Assembly (NCBI GenBank): GCA_016875255.1
Contig: VGRU01000094.1
Location: 1-12,302, forward strand
Reading direction: 5' to 3'
Length of the DNA: 12,302 nucleotides
DNA from: Deltaproteobacteria bacterium
Lineage (GTDB): Bacteria > Desulfobacterota > BSN033 > UBA1163
Shown here in pieces: positions 1 through 6,399 of this stretch (position 1 is its first letter; every line of letters starts with the position of its first letter). The notes beneath the pieces were generated by a model. The model was not told the origin of the DNA, did no database searches, and was given only the letters and a program-made list of their open reading frames with translations. A program made the position numbers and the translations under genes.

Positions 1-527
1 TTTTCCAGTGGAAGGATTCGTTCGTGATTGATTTTACCTCTTAGAATCAAGATAAACATCACGGAGAGGAGGCCAATCCCAACGAGCACATGGAGTCCAT
101 GGAGGCTGGTCATCGAATAGTAGAGGCCATAAAAGAGGACCTCCCCTCTTTCTCTTTCAAGAAGACCGGGGGCATTGGGATAGATTCCGTGATGGACCTT
201 AGAGGCCCATTCAAAGTATTTATTGAAGAGGAAGAATAGTCCTAAAAAGATGGTTAAGAAGAGGAAGAACAAGGATCTTTCCGGCTTTCTGCTTTTCAGG
301 AAGAAGATGGAGAGGACCATGGTCAAACTGCTGGTGAGAAGGATCAGTGTGTTCAAAGTCCCGAGTGGTCGGTTCAACGCCTCAGCGGCCAGATGAAACA
401 CCTGGGAATGGTTGAACCGGTAAACGGAGTAGAGAATGAACAGTCCTCCGAAAAGAAGAATCTCCGAAAGCAGAAAGAGCCACATCCCCAACTTTGAACC
501 GGTATTGTTTCTATGAGTCTCCATCAT
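1..527 (-). CDS. Cytochrome c oxidase subunit III (COX3-like), 3' end outside window
   Basis: Translating the minus strand from the tandem ATG pair at 527/524 gives an uninterrupted membrane protein of at least 174 residues that runs off the left edge. It opens with METHRNNTGSKLGMWLFLLS and has repeated hydrophobic segments. It contains KYFEWASKVHHGIYPN, which matches the FEW..K.HHG.xPN region of haem-copper oxidase subunit III, and SMTSLHGLHVLVGIGLL, matching the late-helix T..HG.HV motif of the same family. Subunit III carries no metal centre; it binds lipid and stabilises the catalytic core in the cytoplasmic membrane. A weak AGGTG (538-542) lies 10 nt before the first ATG, so either ATG could be used. 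It follows subunit I in the same direction, but 220 nt and an interspersed repeat separate them. The family call is secure; the exact start is not. Confidence 0.9.
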   Translation of the reverse strand, partial: MMETHRNNTGSKLGMWLFLLSEILLFGGLFILYSVYRFNHSQVFHLAAEALNRPLGTLNTLILLTSSLTMVLSIFFLKSRKPERSLFFLFLTIFLGLFFLFNKYFEWASKVHHGIYPNAPGLLERERGEVLFYGLYYSMTSLHGLHVLVGIGLLSVMFILILRGKINHERILPLE

Positions 528-551
528 CTTTTAGTAACACCTGGCAGATTT

Positions 552-749
552 TAAATCCGAAGCACGAAATACGTGCGAAGCGGACAGCAGGACCAATTCG
601 AAACAACCTCATAAAATTCAATTTCAAATGTTCAAAACGAAAAAAAGCTTTTAAAAATTTGAATTTGAGAAATTCGGATTTGTTTTGCTTGCCTGCGCGA
701 AGCCGCTTCGGCGAAGGCAGGGATTTCGGTATTCAAAATTCGAATTTTT
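552..749. repeat. Interspersed AT-rich repeat, copy A (about 200 bp)
   Basis: This block closely matches 9166-9365 in the same orientation. It begins TAAATCCGAAGCACGAAATA, is followed by long identical stretches, and ends in a GC-rich hairpin core (CCTGC...GCAGG enclosing GCCGCTTCGGC) and a run of TTCG/AATT-rich sequence. An internal perfect stem GCACG-AAATA-CGTGC lies near the left end. It has no credible ORF. It sits between oxidase subunits I and III, and its right edge reaches the subunit I stop codon. It looks like a non-coding interspersed element. Whether it is mobile, a processing site or a terminator-like block cannot be decided here. Confidence 0.8.
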
Positions 750-2334
750 ATTTTCTATACTCATATGGCCCCCGTTCAATTCGAGGAATCTTTAAAAAAT
801 TCTCCTTTGGGGGCGGTGAGGGAATCTGCCATTCGAGAGTAGCTCCCCCCCATGGATTTTCATCTGCCTTTTCACCCCTGAACAGAGAATAGACGAGATT
901 GGCAAACATCAAGATTAAGCCTCCGATTAAAATCCATGAGCCGATCGTGGAAACCAACTGGAGGAAATGAAATTGAGGGAGGTAATCGTAGTATCTTCTC
1001 GGCATCCCTTGCCAGCCCAGGATGAGCATGGGAAAATAGAGCATGTTGAACCCGACAAAAAGGAGACCCCATGCGAAATAGGGGGCCTTCTTATGATACA
1101 TCCGTCCAAACATCTTTGGAAACCAGTAATAGAGGGCTCCGAAGATGGCAAACCCCGTTCCCCCGAAGATGACATAATGAAAGTGTCCCACCACCCAGTA
1201 GGTATCATGGAGATGGATATTTGTAGCAAGGGCTCCCTGAAAGAGGCCTGTCAGTCCTCCGACCGAAAAAAGAAAGATAAAGGTTAAGGCGAAAAGAAGG
1301 GGAGGGGCGACCTCGATGGAACCCTTATATAGGGTTGAGACCCAGTTAAAGACTTTGACGCCGCTGGGGACGGCCACGAGAAAGGTCAAAAGGGAGAAGA
1401 TGATTGAGGCGAGGTCACTCTGCCCACTGACAAACATATGGTGTCCCCAGACGAAAGAGCCGACAATGGCGATGGCCAGACTTGAAAAAACGATTGCCTT
1501 ATATCCAAAGATCGTCCTTCTCGCAAAGACGGGGATGATTTCCGAAATGATCCCCATGGCAGGAAGGATCATGATATAAACTGCCGGATGGGAATAGATC
1601 CAGAAGAGATGCTGGTAAAGGAGCGGATCGCCTCCTTTTGAGGGATCGAATATTCCAACTCCCATAAGCCTCTCCATCAGGGTGAGAAGAAGGGTGATCC
1701 CTATCACAGGAGTAACGAGAATCTGAATCCATGCCGTGGCATAGATGGCCCATACGAAGAGAGGAAGTCGAAACCAGCTCATCCCGGGAGCCCGCAGCAT
1801 GTGAGTGGTTGTAACAAAATTGATTCCTGTGAGGATCGATGAAAAACCAAGGATGAAGACGGCAAAGACAGCAAGGGGGACATTGACCGGAGTCCTCAGG
1901 CTATAAGGCACATAGAAGGTCCAGCCTGTATCCACGGGTCCGCCCCCTGTGAATAGGGAGAGGACGGCTAAAAAAGCACCCGTCATAAAGACCCACCAGG
2001 AGAGGAGGTTGATCTTCGGAAAGGCGACATCCCTTGCGCCGATCTGAATCGGAAGAAAGAAATTTCCAAAAATGGAAGGAATCCCAGGGATGACGAATAA
2101 GAAGACCATGATCACGCCGTGCAGCGTGAAAATAGCATTGTAGGTCTGGGGCCTCATGATCGTAGGACCCGGCGCAACCAGTTCGAGACGCATCAGAAAT
2201 CCAAGGAGAACCCCGATGGCATAGAAAAAGAGAATCGCAAAAAGATAGAGAAGCCCGATCCTCTTATGGTCAGTGGAAAAAATCCAACCCAGGATTCCTC
2301 TCAATCGCCCTTCATCTTCGTAAAAACCGGCCAT
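748..2334 (-). CDS. Cytochrome c oxidase subunit I, A2-type haem-copper oxidase
   Basis: This 528-residue integral membrane protein is the catalytic subunit that reduces O2 to water and pumps protons. All metal ligands are visible: H72 (FTLHG) and H386 for low-spin haem, H384 for the high-spin haem, and H249, H298 and H299 for CuB. Y253 is placed to form the His-Tyr cross-link. D102, N91 and N109 of the D-channel entrance and K327 (GVKVFNW) of the K-channel are present. The helix VI motif reads YSHPAVY rather than GHPEVY, which defines the A2 subtype, where Tyr-Ser replaces the channel glutamate. Its length is normal for a subunit I without a fused subunit III. It starts 6 nt after the SCO gene stop, with an ACGAGG ribosome site inside the SCO 3' end, so the two are co-transcribed. 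Subunit II is not in the window and may lie beyond subunit III. Confidence 0.97.
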   Translation of the reverse strand: MAGFYEDEGRLRGILGWIFSTDHKRIGLLYLFAILFFYAIGVLLGFLMRLELVAPGPTIMRPQTYNAIFTLHGVIMVFLFVIPGIPSIFGNFFLPIQIGARDVAFPKINLLSWWVFMTGAFLAVLSLFTGGGPVDTGWTFYVPYSLRTPVNVPLAVFAVFILGFSSILTGINFVTTTHMLRAPGMSWFRLPLFVWAIYATAWIQILVTPVIGITLLLTLMERLMGVGIFDPSKGGDPLLYQHLFWIYSHPAVYIMILPAMGIISEIIPVFARRTIFGYKAIVFSSLAIAIVGSFVWGHHMFVSGQSDLASIIFSLLTFLVAVPSGVKVFNWVSTLYKGSIEVAPPLLFALTFIFLFSVGGLTGLFQGALATNIHLHDTYWVVGHFHYVIFGGTGFAIFGALYYWFPKMFGRMYHKKAPYFAWGLLFVGFNMLYFPMLILGWQGMPRRYYDYLPQFHFLQLVSTIGSWILIGGLILMFANLVYSLFRGEKADENPWGGATLEWQIPSPPPKENFLKIPRIERGPYEYRK

Positions 2335-2340
2335 CTTTTT

Positions 2341-3147
2341 TCAACCTCGTTTCGGCTTCCTCCTGCCTCTCCAGATCAGAAACAGGATGAAAGAGAAGGC
2401 GAAGGTTAATGTGGCTATTCCTGTCACTTTCAATGTGTTAAAGACATATTTTCGACCTTTCGGATCATAACTGAAGCAGAACCGTAAAACCTTACTGATC
2501 GTGGGCCCGATCCTTCCTTCCGAGGCTTCGAGAAGCGCCATCCTCAGGTCAAAGGGCAAGATCTCCGTCCCATAAAGATATCGGGTGATTTTCCCATCGG
2601 GAGCAAGAATGATCAGGGCGACAGGATGCAAGAAATTTTTGCCCTCTCTCTTAAAAAGAAAACCCACAGCGTCCGTGAGCTTAAGAATACTTTCCCTGTC
2701 GCCTGTTAAAAATCTCCAGGCCTCTTCCGGAAATGGTTTCTCGATCATCTTGAGGTAAAGGTACCTCTTTTCCGAGGCCAGAAGGGGGTGTTCTGTTTCA
2801 TCAAAACTTATGGATAGAATAAGAAAATCTTTCCCCGGGTCCAGGGGCAAGCGATTCAATGTCCCCGAGAGGTTGGACAATAAAAAACTGCAGACATCCG
2901 GACAGGAAAAAAAGACCGGGGCGAGGATCGTAGGCCTATTGATTAACTGTCTGAGAAGGACCGGTTTTCCATTTTCATCCCGGAAGGTCAAATCGAGGGG
3001 AATAAGGTGGCCCAGTTTCTCGTCAATTCCAACCCCTTTCTGTTCGCGATGTTCTTCAACATGGGCAAGAAGTTTACCATGACAAAAAACGATCAGGATC
3101 AGTATGATTGTTCTTACGAGAAGAGAACGAAGATGATGGCCGGGCAT
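2341..3147 (-). CDS. SCO1/SenC-family copper chaperone for cytochrome c oxidase
   Basis: This 268-residue protein has an N-terminal signal or anchor segment (about residues 9-28), a periplasmic thioredoxin-fold domain, and a C-terminal transmembrane helix (about 240-259) followed by a basic tail (RGRRKPKRG). The SCO copper ligands are present: C82 and C86 in SCPDVC and H174 in FLHPVAL. SCO proteins deliver copper to, or reduce, the CuA site of oxidase subunit II. The segment CFSYDPKGRKYVF before the C-terminal helix resembles the extended SCO variants that carry a second membrane anchor; this comparison is from memory. It is the first gene of the minus-strand oxidase operon. No good ribosome site precedes the ATG at 3147. 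A promoter-like pair lies so close upstream that the message may be nearly leaderless. Confidence 0.92.
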   Translation of the reverse strand: MPGHHLRSLLVRTIILILIVFCHGKLLAHVEEHREQKGVGIDEKLGHLIPLDLTFRDENGKPVLLRQLINRPTILAPVFFSCPDVCSFLLSNLSGTLNRLPLDPGKDFLILSISFDETEHPLLASEKRYLYLKMIEKPFPEEAWRFLTGDRESILKLTDAVGFLFKREGKNFLHPVALIILAPDGKITRYLYGTEILPFDLRMALLEASEGRIGPTISKVLRFCFSYDPKGRKYVFNTLKVTGIATLTFAFSFILFLIWRGRRKPKRG

Positions 3148-3155
3148 AATTAATA

Positions 3156-3184
3156 AATTTACAGCAACCCCGAGTTAAAATCAA
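3156..3184 (-). promoter_or_regulatory. Candidate sigma-70-type promoter for the oxidase operon
   Basis: Read on the minus strand, TTGATT (3184-3179) is followed by 17 nt and then TAAATT (3161-3156). The predicted transcription start would fall only a couple of bases before the SCO ATG at 3147. That fits the absence of a clear Shine-Dalgarno sequence, but the hexamers are only partial matches, so this is tentative. Confidence 0.35.
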
Positions 3185-3221
3185 TCTTAATTTGAGAAAT
3201 TCGTATGAAGAAATTGAATGA

Positions 3222-3250
3222 TATTCAAACATCCGAAAACAGGTTATAAT
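3222..3250 (+). promoter_or_regulatory. Candidate promoter for the hydroxyacyl-CoA dehydrogenase operon
   Basis: A perfect TATAAT lies at 3245-3250. The position 17 nt upstream holds only a poor -35 (TATTCA, 3222-3227). The predicted start, near 3257, leaves a short leader before the strong GGAGG ribosome site (3266-3270), 7 nt ahead of the ATG at 3278. Confidence 0.45.
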
Positions 3251-3277
3251 TGAAAAAAGTCGTATGGAGGGTGACCT

Positions 3278-4135
3278 ATGGAGATTAAAAAGATCGGAGT
3301 CGTTGGGGCAGGGCAGATGGGCAGTGGGATCGCAGAGGTGGCCATCAGCTCGGGATTTGATGTCCTCATGAGAGACGTTAACCAGGAGGCCATTGAACGG
3401 GGGAAGCGAAGGATTGCAGGAAATCTTGAGAAAAGAGTTCAAAAGGGGAAGATCTCCATCGACGAGAAAGAGGGCGTTCTCAAGAGACTCTCGACAACGA
3501 CGCGATTGGAGGATCTGAAAGAGTGCGATTTTGTGATTGAAGCAGTGATCGAAAATATCCTCATGAAAGAGGAGGTGTTTAAAACGCTCGACGCCGTTAC
3601 CCGGCCGGAGGTCGTGCTTGCCAGCAATACCTCTTCCATTTCGATCACACGAATCGGATCGTTTACCCAAAAGCAAGATCGTGTAGTCGGAATGCATTTC
3701 TTCAATCCCGTCCCTGTGATGAAGTTGATCGAGATCATCCGTGGGCTGGCGACCTCCGAAGAAGCTTTTCGGACGACCAAAGAATTAAGCTTAAAGCTCG
3801 GGAAGACTCCTCTCGAAGCGGCCGATTTCCCGGGCTTTGTGTCGAGCCGGTTGATCTTTAGCTTTATGAATGAGGCTATCTATACCCTTTACGAAGGTCT
3901 GGGAAAAGCAGAGGATATCGATGCCATCATGAAGATGGGAGCCAACCATCCGATGGGTCCGTTGGAACTGGCCGATTTTGTGGGGTTGGATACGGTCCTT
4001 TCAGTGATGAACGTTCTTCAGGAGGCTTTTGGAGATAAATACCGGCCCTGCCCTCTTCTCCTGAAATATGTGGATGCCGGGTATTTGGGAGTCAAGACAG
4101 GCAGGGGATTTTACACCTATGGAGAAAAGAGATGA
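3278..4135 (+). CDS. 3-hydroxyacyl-CoA (3-hydroxybutyryl-CoA) dehydrogenase
   Basis: This 285-residue protein oxidises 3-hydroxyacyl-CoA to 3-oxoacyl-CoA with NAD(P)+, or runs in reverse. The N-terminal Rossmann fold has GAGQMG at residues 10-15 and the acidic residue D33 at the end of the second strand. The catalytic pair is seen as H140 (GMHFFNPVPVMKL) and E152. The C-terminal helical domain carries NHPMGPLELADFVGLD (223-238) and ends with TGRGFYTY, as in single-domain Hbd/PaaH enzymes. Where relatives often have PGFVxNR, this protein has PGFVSSR. The GGAGG site 7 nt before the ATG supports the start. Its stop overlaps the ATG of the acyl-CoA dehydrogenase, indicating translational coupling. 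No thiolase, enoyl-CoA hydratase or ETF gene is nearby, so chain length and direction (oxidation or butyrate-type synthesis) cannot be assigned. Confidence 0.93.
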   Translation: MEIKKIGVVGAGQMGSGIAEVAISSGFDVLMRDVNQEAIERGKRRIAGNLEKRVQKGKISIDEKEGVLKRLSTTTRLEDLKECDFVIEAVIENILMKEEVFKTLDAVTRPEVVLASNTSSISITRIGSFTQKQDRVVGMHFFNPVPVMKLIEIIRGLATSEEAFRTTKELSLKLGKTPLEAADFPGFVSSRLIFSFMNEAIYTLYEGLGKAEDIDAIMKMGANHPMGPLELADFVGLDTVLSVMNVLQEAFGDKYRPCPLLLKYVDAGYLGVKTGRGFYTYGEKR

Positions 4136-5289
4136 TTGGGTTTGAATTGACGCATGAGCAAAAGAGGTTGCAAGAGAGGGCCAGGCGATTTTCTATCGAG
4201 GTGATTTTACCGGTAGCAGACAAACATGACCGGGAAGGAACCTTTCCCGTTGATGTGATGGAGAAAGCGCATCAGGAAGGGTTTCTTACCCCTCTCGTTC
4301 CGAAGGAATATGGTGGCCAGGGACTGGGGGTCCTGGATAACTGCCTCATCGCAGAGGAACTGGCCGCCGGTTGCATGGGCATCTATGTCTCCATCTTTGT
4401 AAGCACATTGGCAATCTACCCCATCATCAAATTCGGGTCAGAAGAACAGAAGGAACGATTTCTCAAACCCATCTGTTCGAAGTTCGGCATGGCCTCTTAC
4501 TGTTTGAGCGAGTTGACGGCGGGATCCGATCCTGCTTCCATGAAGACAACAGCCACCCTGAATGGAGACCATTATCTTCTCAGCGGGACGAAGATGTGGA
4601 TCACCAATGGAGGCTACGCCGATTTCTATCTCGTCTTTGCTACAACGAATCCGCAAAAAAAACATAAAGGGATACTCTGCCTTATTGTACCCTCCAATTT
4701 TGAAGGGGTGAGCCATGGGGAGCCTATTGATAAGATGGGCCAGAGGGCATCAAATACGACGGCGGTGAGATTTGATCAGGTCAAGGTCCCCAGAGAAAAT
4801 TTACTGGCAGGCGAAGGAGAGGGGTTCAAGAAAGCGATGGCTGCCCTTGACATCACACGACCGATGATTTCCATAGGGGCAGTAGGGATGGCCAGGTCAG
4901 CCATGGAACTGGCCACACAGTATGCGAAAAAACGAATCCAGTTCGGGGTGCCAATTGCGGAGCATCAGGCCATTCAGTTCATCCTGGCGGATATGGCCAT
5001 AGGCATTGAGGCGGCAAAGCTGTTGGTCTACAAGGCTGCCTGGCTTGCGGATCAAGGAGCTCGAAATTCGAAGGAAGCGGCGATGGCAAAAGCCTTTGCC
5101 TCGGACGTGGCCATGCGGGTTACTTCGGATGCTGTTCAGATTTATGGAGGGATGGGATATACGAAATGGCATCCCGTTGAAAAATTGATGAGGGACGCCA
5201 AAGTGATACAAATTTACGAAGGCACCGCCCAGATCATGAGAATCATCATTGCCCGACGGATGCTTGAAGAGGTTGAAAAGACCCTTTAA
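4132..5289 (+). CDS. Acyl-CoA dehydrogenase (short/medium-chain type)
   Basis: This 385-residue flavoenzyme has the normal length and full fold of the family. It introduces the C2-C3 double bond in acyl-CoA and passes electrons to ETF. Visible are the FAD/substrate segment YCLSELTAGSD (123-133, where most relatives have EPxAGSD), the MWITNGG motif (155-161), RIQFGVPIAEHQAIQF (268-283), the VQIYGGMGY segment (335-343), and the catalytic base E363 in QIYEGTAQI. The glutamate in this C-terminal position is typical of short-chain, medium-chain and glutaryl-type enzymes. Its ATG overlaps the preceding dehydrogenase stop (ATGA), so the two consecutive beta-oxidation steps are made together. Substrate length cannot be read from the sequence. 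Confidence 0.94.
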   Translation: MIGFELTHEQKRLQERARRFSIEVILPVADKHDREGTFPVDVMEKAHQEGFLTPLVPKEYGGQGLGVLDNCLIAEELAAGCMGIYVSIFVSTLAIYPIIKFGSEEQKERFLKPICSKFGMASYCLSELTAGSDPASMKTTATLNGDHYLLSGTKMWITNGGYADFYLVFATTNPQKKHKGILCLIVPSNFEGVSHGEPIDKMGQRASNTTAVRFDQVKVPRENLLAGEGEGFKKAMAALDITRPMISIGAVGMARSAMELATQYAKKRIQFGVPIAEHQAIQFILADMAIGIEAAKLLVYKAAWLADQGARNSKEAAMAKAFASDVAMRVTSDAVQIYGGMGYTKWHPVEKLMRDAKVIQIYEGTAQIMRIIIARRMLEEVEKTL

Positions 5290-5310
5290 GTTAAAGCCAG
5301 GGCCTATCCC

Positions 5311-5475
5311 TCATCCGCTGATGGCTCTTGGATGAAAAAAGAGATCAACCTTTTCACGTTTAAAAACGAGGTCTTCCCTTTTTCCTCCGGGATGTTCAAC
5401 CTCGACTAAAAAGGTTTCCTCTTTATCATCCAGCTCATAGCAAGAGCATTGTTTTATTCCTTTGATCACGTACAT
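5311..5475 (-). CDS. Uncharacterised 54-residue small protein
   Basis: On the minus strand, AAGGAG sits 8 nt before an ATG at 5475 that opens a 54-codon frame ending TGA at 5311-5313. The product starts MYVIKGIKQCSCYELDDKEE and ends FFHPRAISG. It is mixed and charged, with a CxC pair at residues 10-12 and no signal peptide or membrane segment. I do not recognise the family. It lies 75 nt downstream of the Cys-rich micropeptide gene on the same strand and may share its transcript. The ribosome site and placement in an otherwise empty gap make it a likely gene; its function is unknown. Confidence 0.6.
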   Translation of the reverse strand: MYVIKGIKQCSCYELDDKEETFLVEVEHPGGKREDLVFKREKVDLFFHPRAISG

Positions 5476-5550
5476 TTTATTCGCTCCTTTTTAAACTGTC
5501 CTACTGATGTACTTCTTTTGCGTAATCAACGACTCCCCTCTACTTAACAC

Positions 5551-5679
5551 TTAACAGCAGCAACAGACCCCGCCACAGCATGGATCATAGGAGGATGCTT
5601 CGTACCAACAGCAATCATACATAGAGGACGTGGGAGCTTTGGATTTCTCTTTCGTCGTTTTTTTATCGTTTTTTTTCAT
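5551..5679 (-). CDS. Cys-rich 42-residue micropeptide, paralogue of 7614-7739
   Basis: The minus-strand frame from ATG at 5679 to TAA at 5551-5553 encodes 42 residues, preceded by an AAGGAAGG ribosome site (5688-5695). It has a lysine-rich N-terminal half (MKKNDKKTTKEKSK), then M20-Y-D-C-C-W-Y26, and a cysteine-packed C-terminus (DPCCGGVCCCC). There are eight cysteines, all in the last 20 residues. It aligns without gaps to the 41-residue product at 7614-7739, with 14 identical positions including MKKN, K6, K7, K12, M20, C24, W25, Y26, Y31, V38 and C40. That conservation is good evidence it is translated. There is no signal peptide, and no maturase gene is in the window. Metal binding, thiol redox chemistry or post-translational modification are possible, but no function can be assigned. 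Confidence 0.75.
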   Translation of the reverse strand: MKKNDKKTTKEKSKAPTSSMYDCCWYEASSYDPCCGGVCCCC

Positions 5680-5695
5680 TATCAACACCTTCCTT

Positions 5696-5758
5696 TCAAT
5701 CTAAAAATAATCACTCCTCTTGAAGAGATCAAGGAGGTTCGAAGGCTTATTGTACATT
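5696..5758 (-). promoter_or_regulatory. Possible sigma-70-type promoter for the Cys-rich micropeptide
   Basis: Reading the minus strand upstream of the micropeptide, TTGATC is followed after 17 nt by TATTTT, ahead of the ribosome site. The -35 overlaps a perfect small inverted repeat, CTCTTGAAGAG on the plus strand. Both hexamers are imperfect, so this is a weak call. Confidence 0.25.
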
Positions 5759-5804
5759 TCATAGAAGCGGGGTGATTTAAGATGAAAAGATAGGGAGTTA
5801 AATG

Positions 5805-5832
5805 TAAAAAGCCCTTCCTCATCGGAAGGGCT
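5805..5832 (-). terminator. Rho-independent terminator downstream of hsp20
   Basis: On the minus strand AGCCCTTCC pairs perfectly with GGAAGGGCT across a 5-nt loop (stem 5824-5832 with 5810-5818) and is followed by a run of T. It lies about 130 nt after the Hsp20 stop and in the right orientation, so it would end the Hsp20 transcript before the micropeptide genes. Confidence 0.75.
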
Positions 5833-5847
5833 CCAAGTCTGAAGGGA

Positions 5848-5949
5848 ACCTCTAATAATTCCGAATTCGTCACTCCCGCGAAGCCGGGAGTCCAGTATTT
5901 TCAATACCTTCTGGATTCCGGCTTTCGCCGGAATGACATTTTTAGAGGT
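5848..5949. repeat. REP/MITE-like inverted-repeat element, about 100 bp
   Basis: Two imperfect 27-nt arms face each other: 5869-5895 (GTCACTCCCGCGAAGCCGGG onward, ending TCCAG) and 5911-5937 (CTGGATTCCGGCTTTCGCCG onward, ending TGAC), with a 15-nt spacer. Each arm is itself a small hairpin. An outer perfect 8-nt inverted repeat ACCTCTAA / TTAGAGGT (5848-5855 and 5942-5949) brackets the unit. The arms resemble the widespread bacterial GTCATTCCCGCG...GGAATCCAG repeats. It sits immediately downstream of the Hsp20 stop codon. Confidence 0.75.
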
Positions 5950-5960
5950 AGCCTGAAGTG

Positions 5961-6260
5961 TTACTGGACTGGAACGTTCACCTTTTGCTCCCAGCCCCGG
6001 ATGGGTGCGTTGATCCTGAGGAGGCCGTTTTCATACCTGGCCGCTGTCTTGTCAGCCAAAACATCATGGGCCAACATAAAACAACCCGCGTATTCGGTAT
6101 CCTCACCCCTTGGGGCTGAGACACAAAAGCTGTCTTTCCTCATGTCAAGTTTGATGTCCTTCTTGTCAACACCCGGCATCTCCATTTCCACCGTGAGGTG
6201 TCCTTGGTCCCTGTCATGGGAGATGCAGACACATGGGGTAACTTTTACTTTGTTGTCCAT
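5961..6260 (-). CDS. Small heat-shock protein, Hsp20/alpha-crystallin family
   Basis: This 99-residue protein is essentially a bare alpha-crystallin domain. It has VEMEMPGVDKKDIKLDMRKD (24-43), the beta-strand region where sHSPs read PGxxKxDIxVxxxxxxL, and NGLLRINAP (78-86), matching the A-x-x-x-NGVL signature. It ends with VNVPV, a version of the C-terminal I/V-x-I/V anchor that docks neighbouring subunits in the oligomer. Such proteins are ATP-independent holdases in the cytoplasm. The frame is open back to 6365, but the ATG at 6260 is preferred. It has a strong AAAGGAGGTG site 5-8 nt upstream, the conserved domain starts there, and the upstream stretch is occupied by promoter elements. A sigma-32-like promoter (6284-6312) drives it, and a terminator follows at 5805-5832. 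It is divergent from citrate synthase. Confidence 0.9.
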   Translation of the reverse strand: MDNKVKVTPCVCISHDRDQGHLTVEMEMPGVDKKDIKLDMRKDSFCVSAPRGEDTEYAGCFMLAHDVLADKTAARYENGLLRINAPIRGWEQKVNVPVQ

Positions 6261-6283
6261 AAAAACACCTCCTTTCGATAAAA

Positions 6284-6312
6284 AGATAGGGACGAGGAAT
6301 TGACATTTCAAG
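6284..6312 (-). promoter_or_regulatory. Sigma-32-like heat-shock promoter of hsp20
   Basis: On the minus strand CTTGAAA (6312-6306), identical to the core sigma-32 -35, is followed after 14 nt by CCCTATCT (6291-6284), close to the -10 consensus CCCCATnT. The -35 extends upstream as TTCACCTTGAAA, resembling the extended heat-shock -35. The predicted start gives a leader of about 20 nt before the Hsp20 ATG. The fit with an hsp20 gene makes this a strong call. Confidence 0.8.
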
Positions 6313-6341
6313 GTGAATTCGCCGATTTTGTATGGTATAAA
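6307..6341 (+). promoter_or_regulatory. Extended -10 promoter of citrate synthase, overlapping the hsp20 promoter
   Basis: TGGTATAAA (6333-6341) is an extended -10 (TGn followed by TATAAA). It lies exactly 18 nt after TTCAAGGTGAA (6307-6317). The reverse complement of that box contains the hsp20 -35. The same box and 18-nt spacing recur at 7789-7823 upstream of the aconitase-like gene. A consensus TTGACA at 6300-6305 is too far away to pair with this -10. Confidence 0.6.
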
Positions 6342-6399
6342 TAGTGAGTTCAGTTGTGTTCTCAATGCTTCGTTGTTTTAGCTTGAAGGGGGATGAAGT

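Noticed and set aside
494..892. A plus-strand open frame of 132 codons spanning the cox1/cox3 gap
   Set aside because: It runs through the end of cox3, the interspersed repeat and the antisense of cox1, with no ribosome site or recognisable domain.
3074..3697. A 207-codon minus-strand open frame opposite the hydroxyacyl-CoA dehydrogenase
   Set aside because: It lies antisense to a gene with complete family motifs. Its product is low in recognisable structure, and it would overlap the SCO gene start and the divergent promoters.
6300..6305. TTGACA as the -35 of the citrate synthase promoter
   Set aside because: It is a consensus hexamer but lies 30 nt before TATAAA, too far to pair. The 17-nt-spaced position has no good -10.
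6261..6365. N-terminal extension of Hsp20 from an ATG at 6365
   Set aside because: The extra 35 residues have no family match. They cover the promoter elements, while the ATG at 6260 has a strong ribosome site and begins where the conserved domain does.
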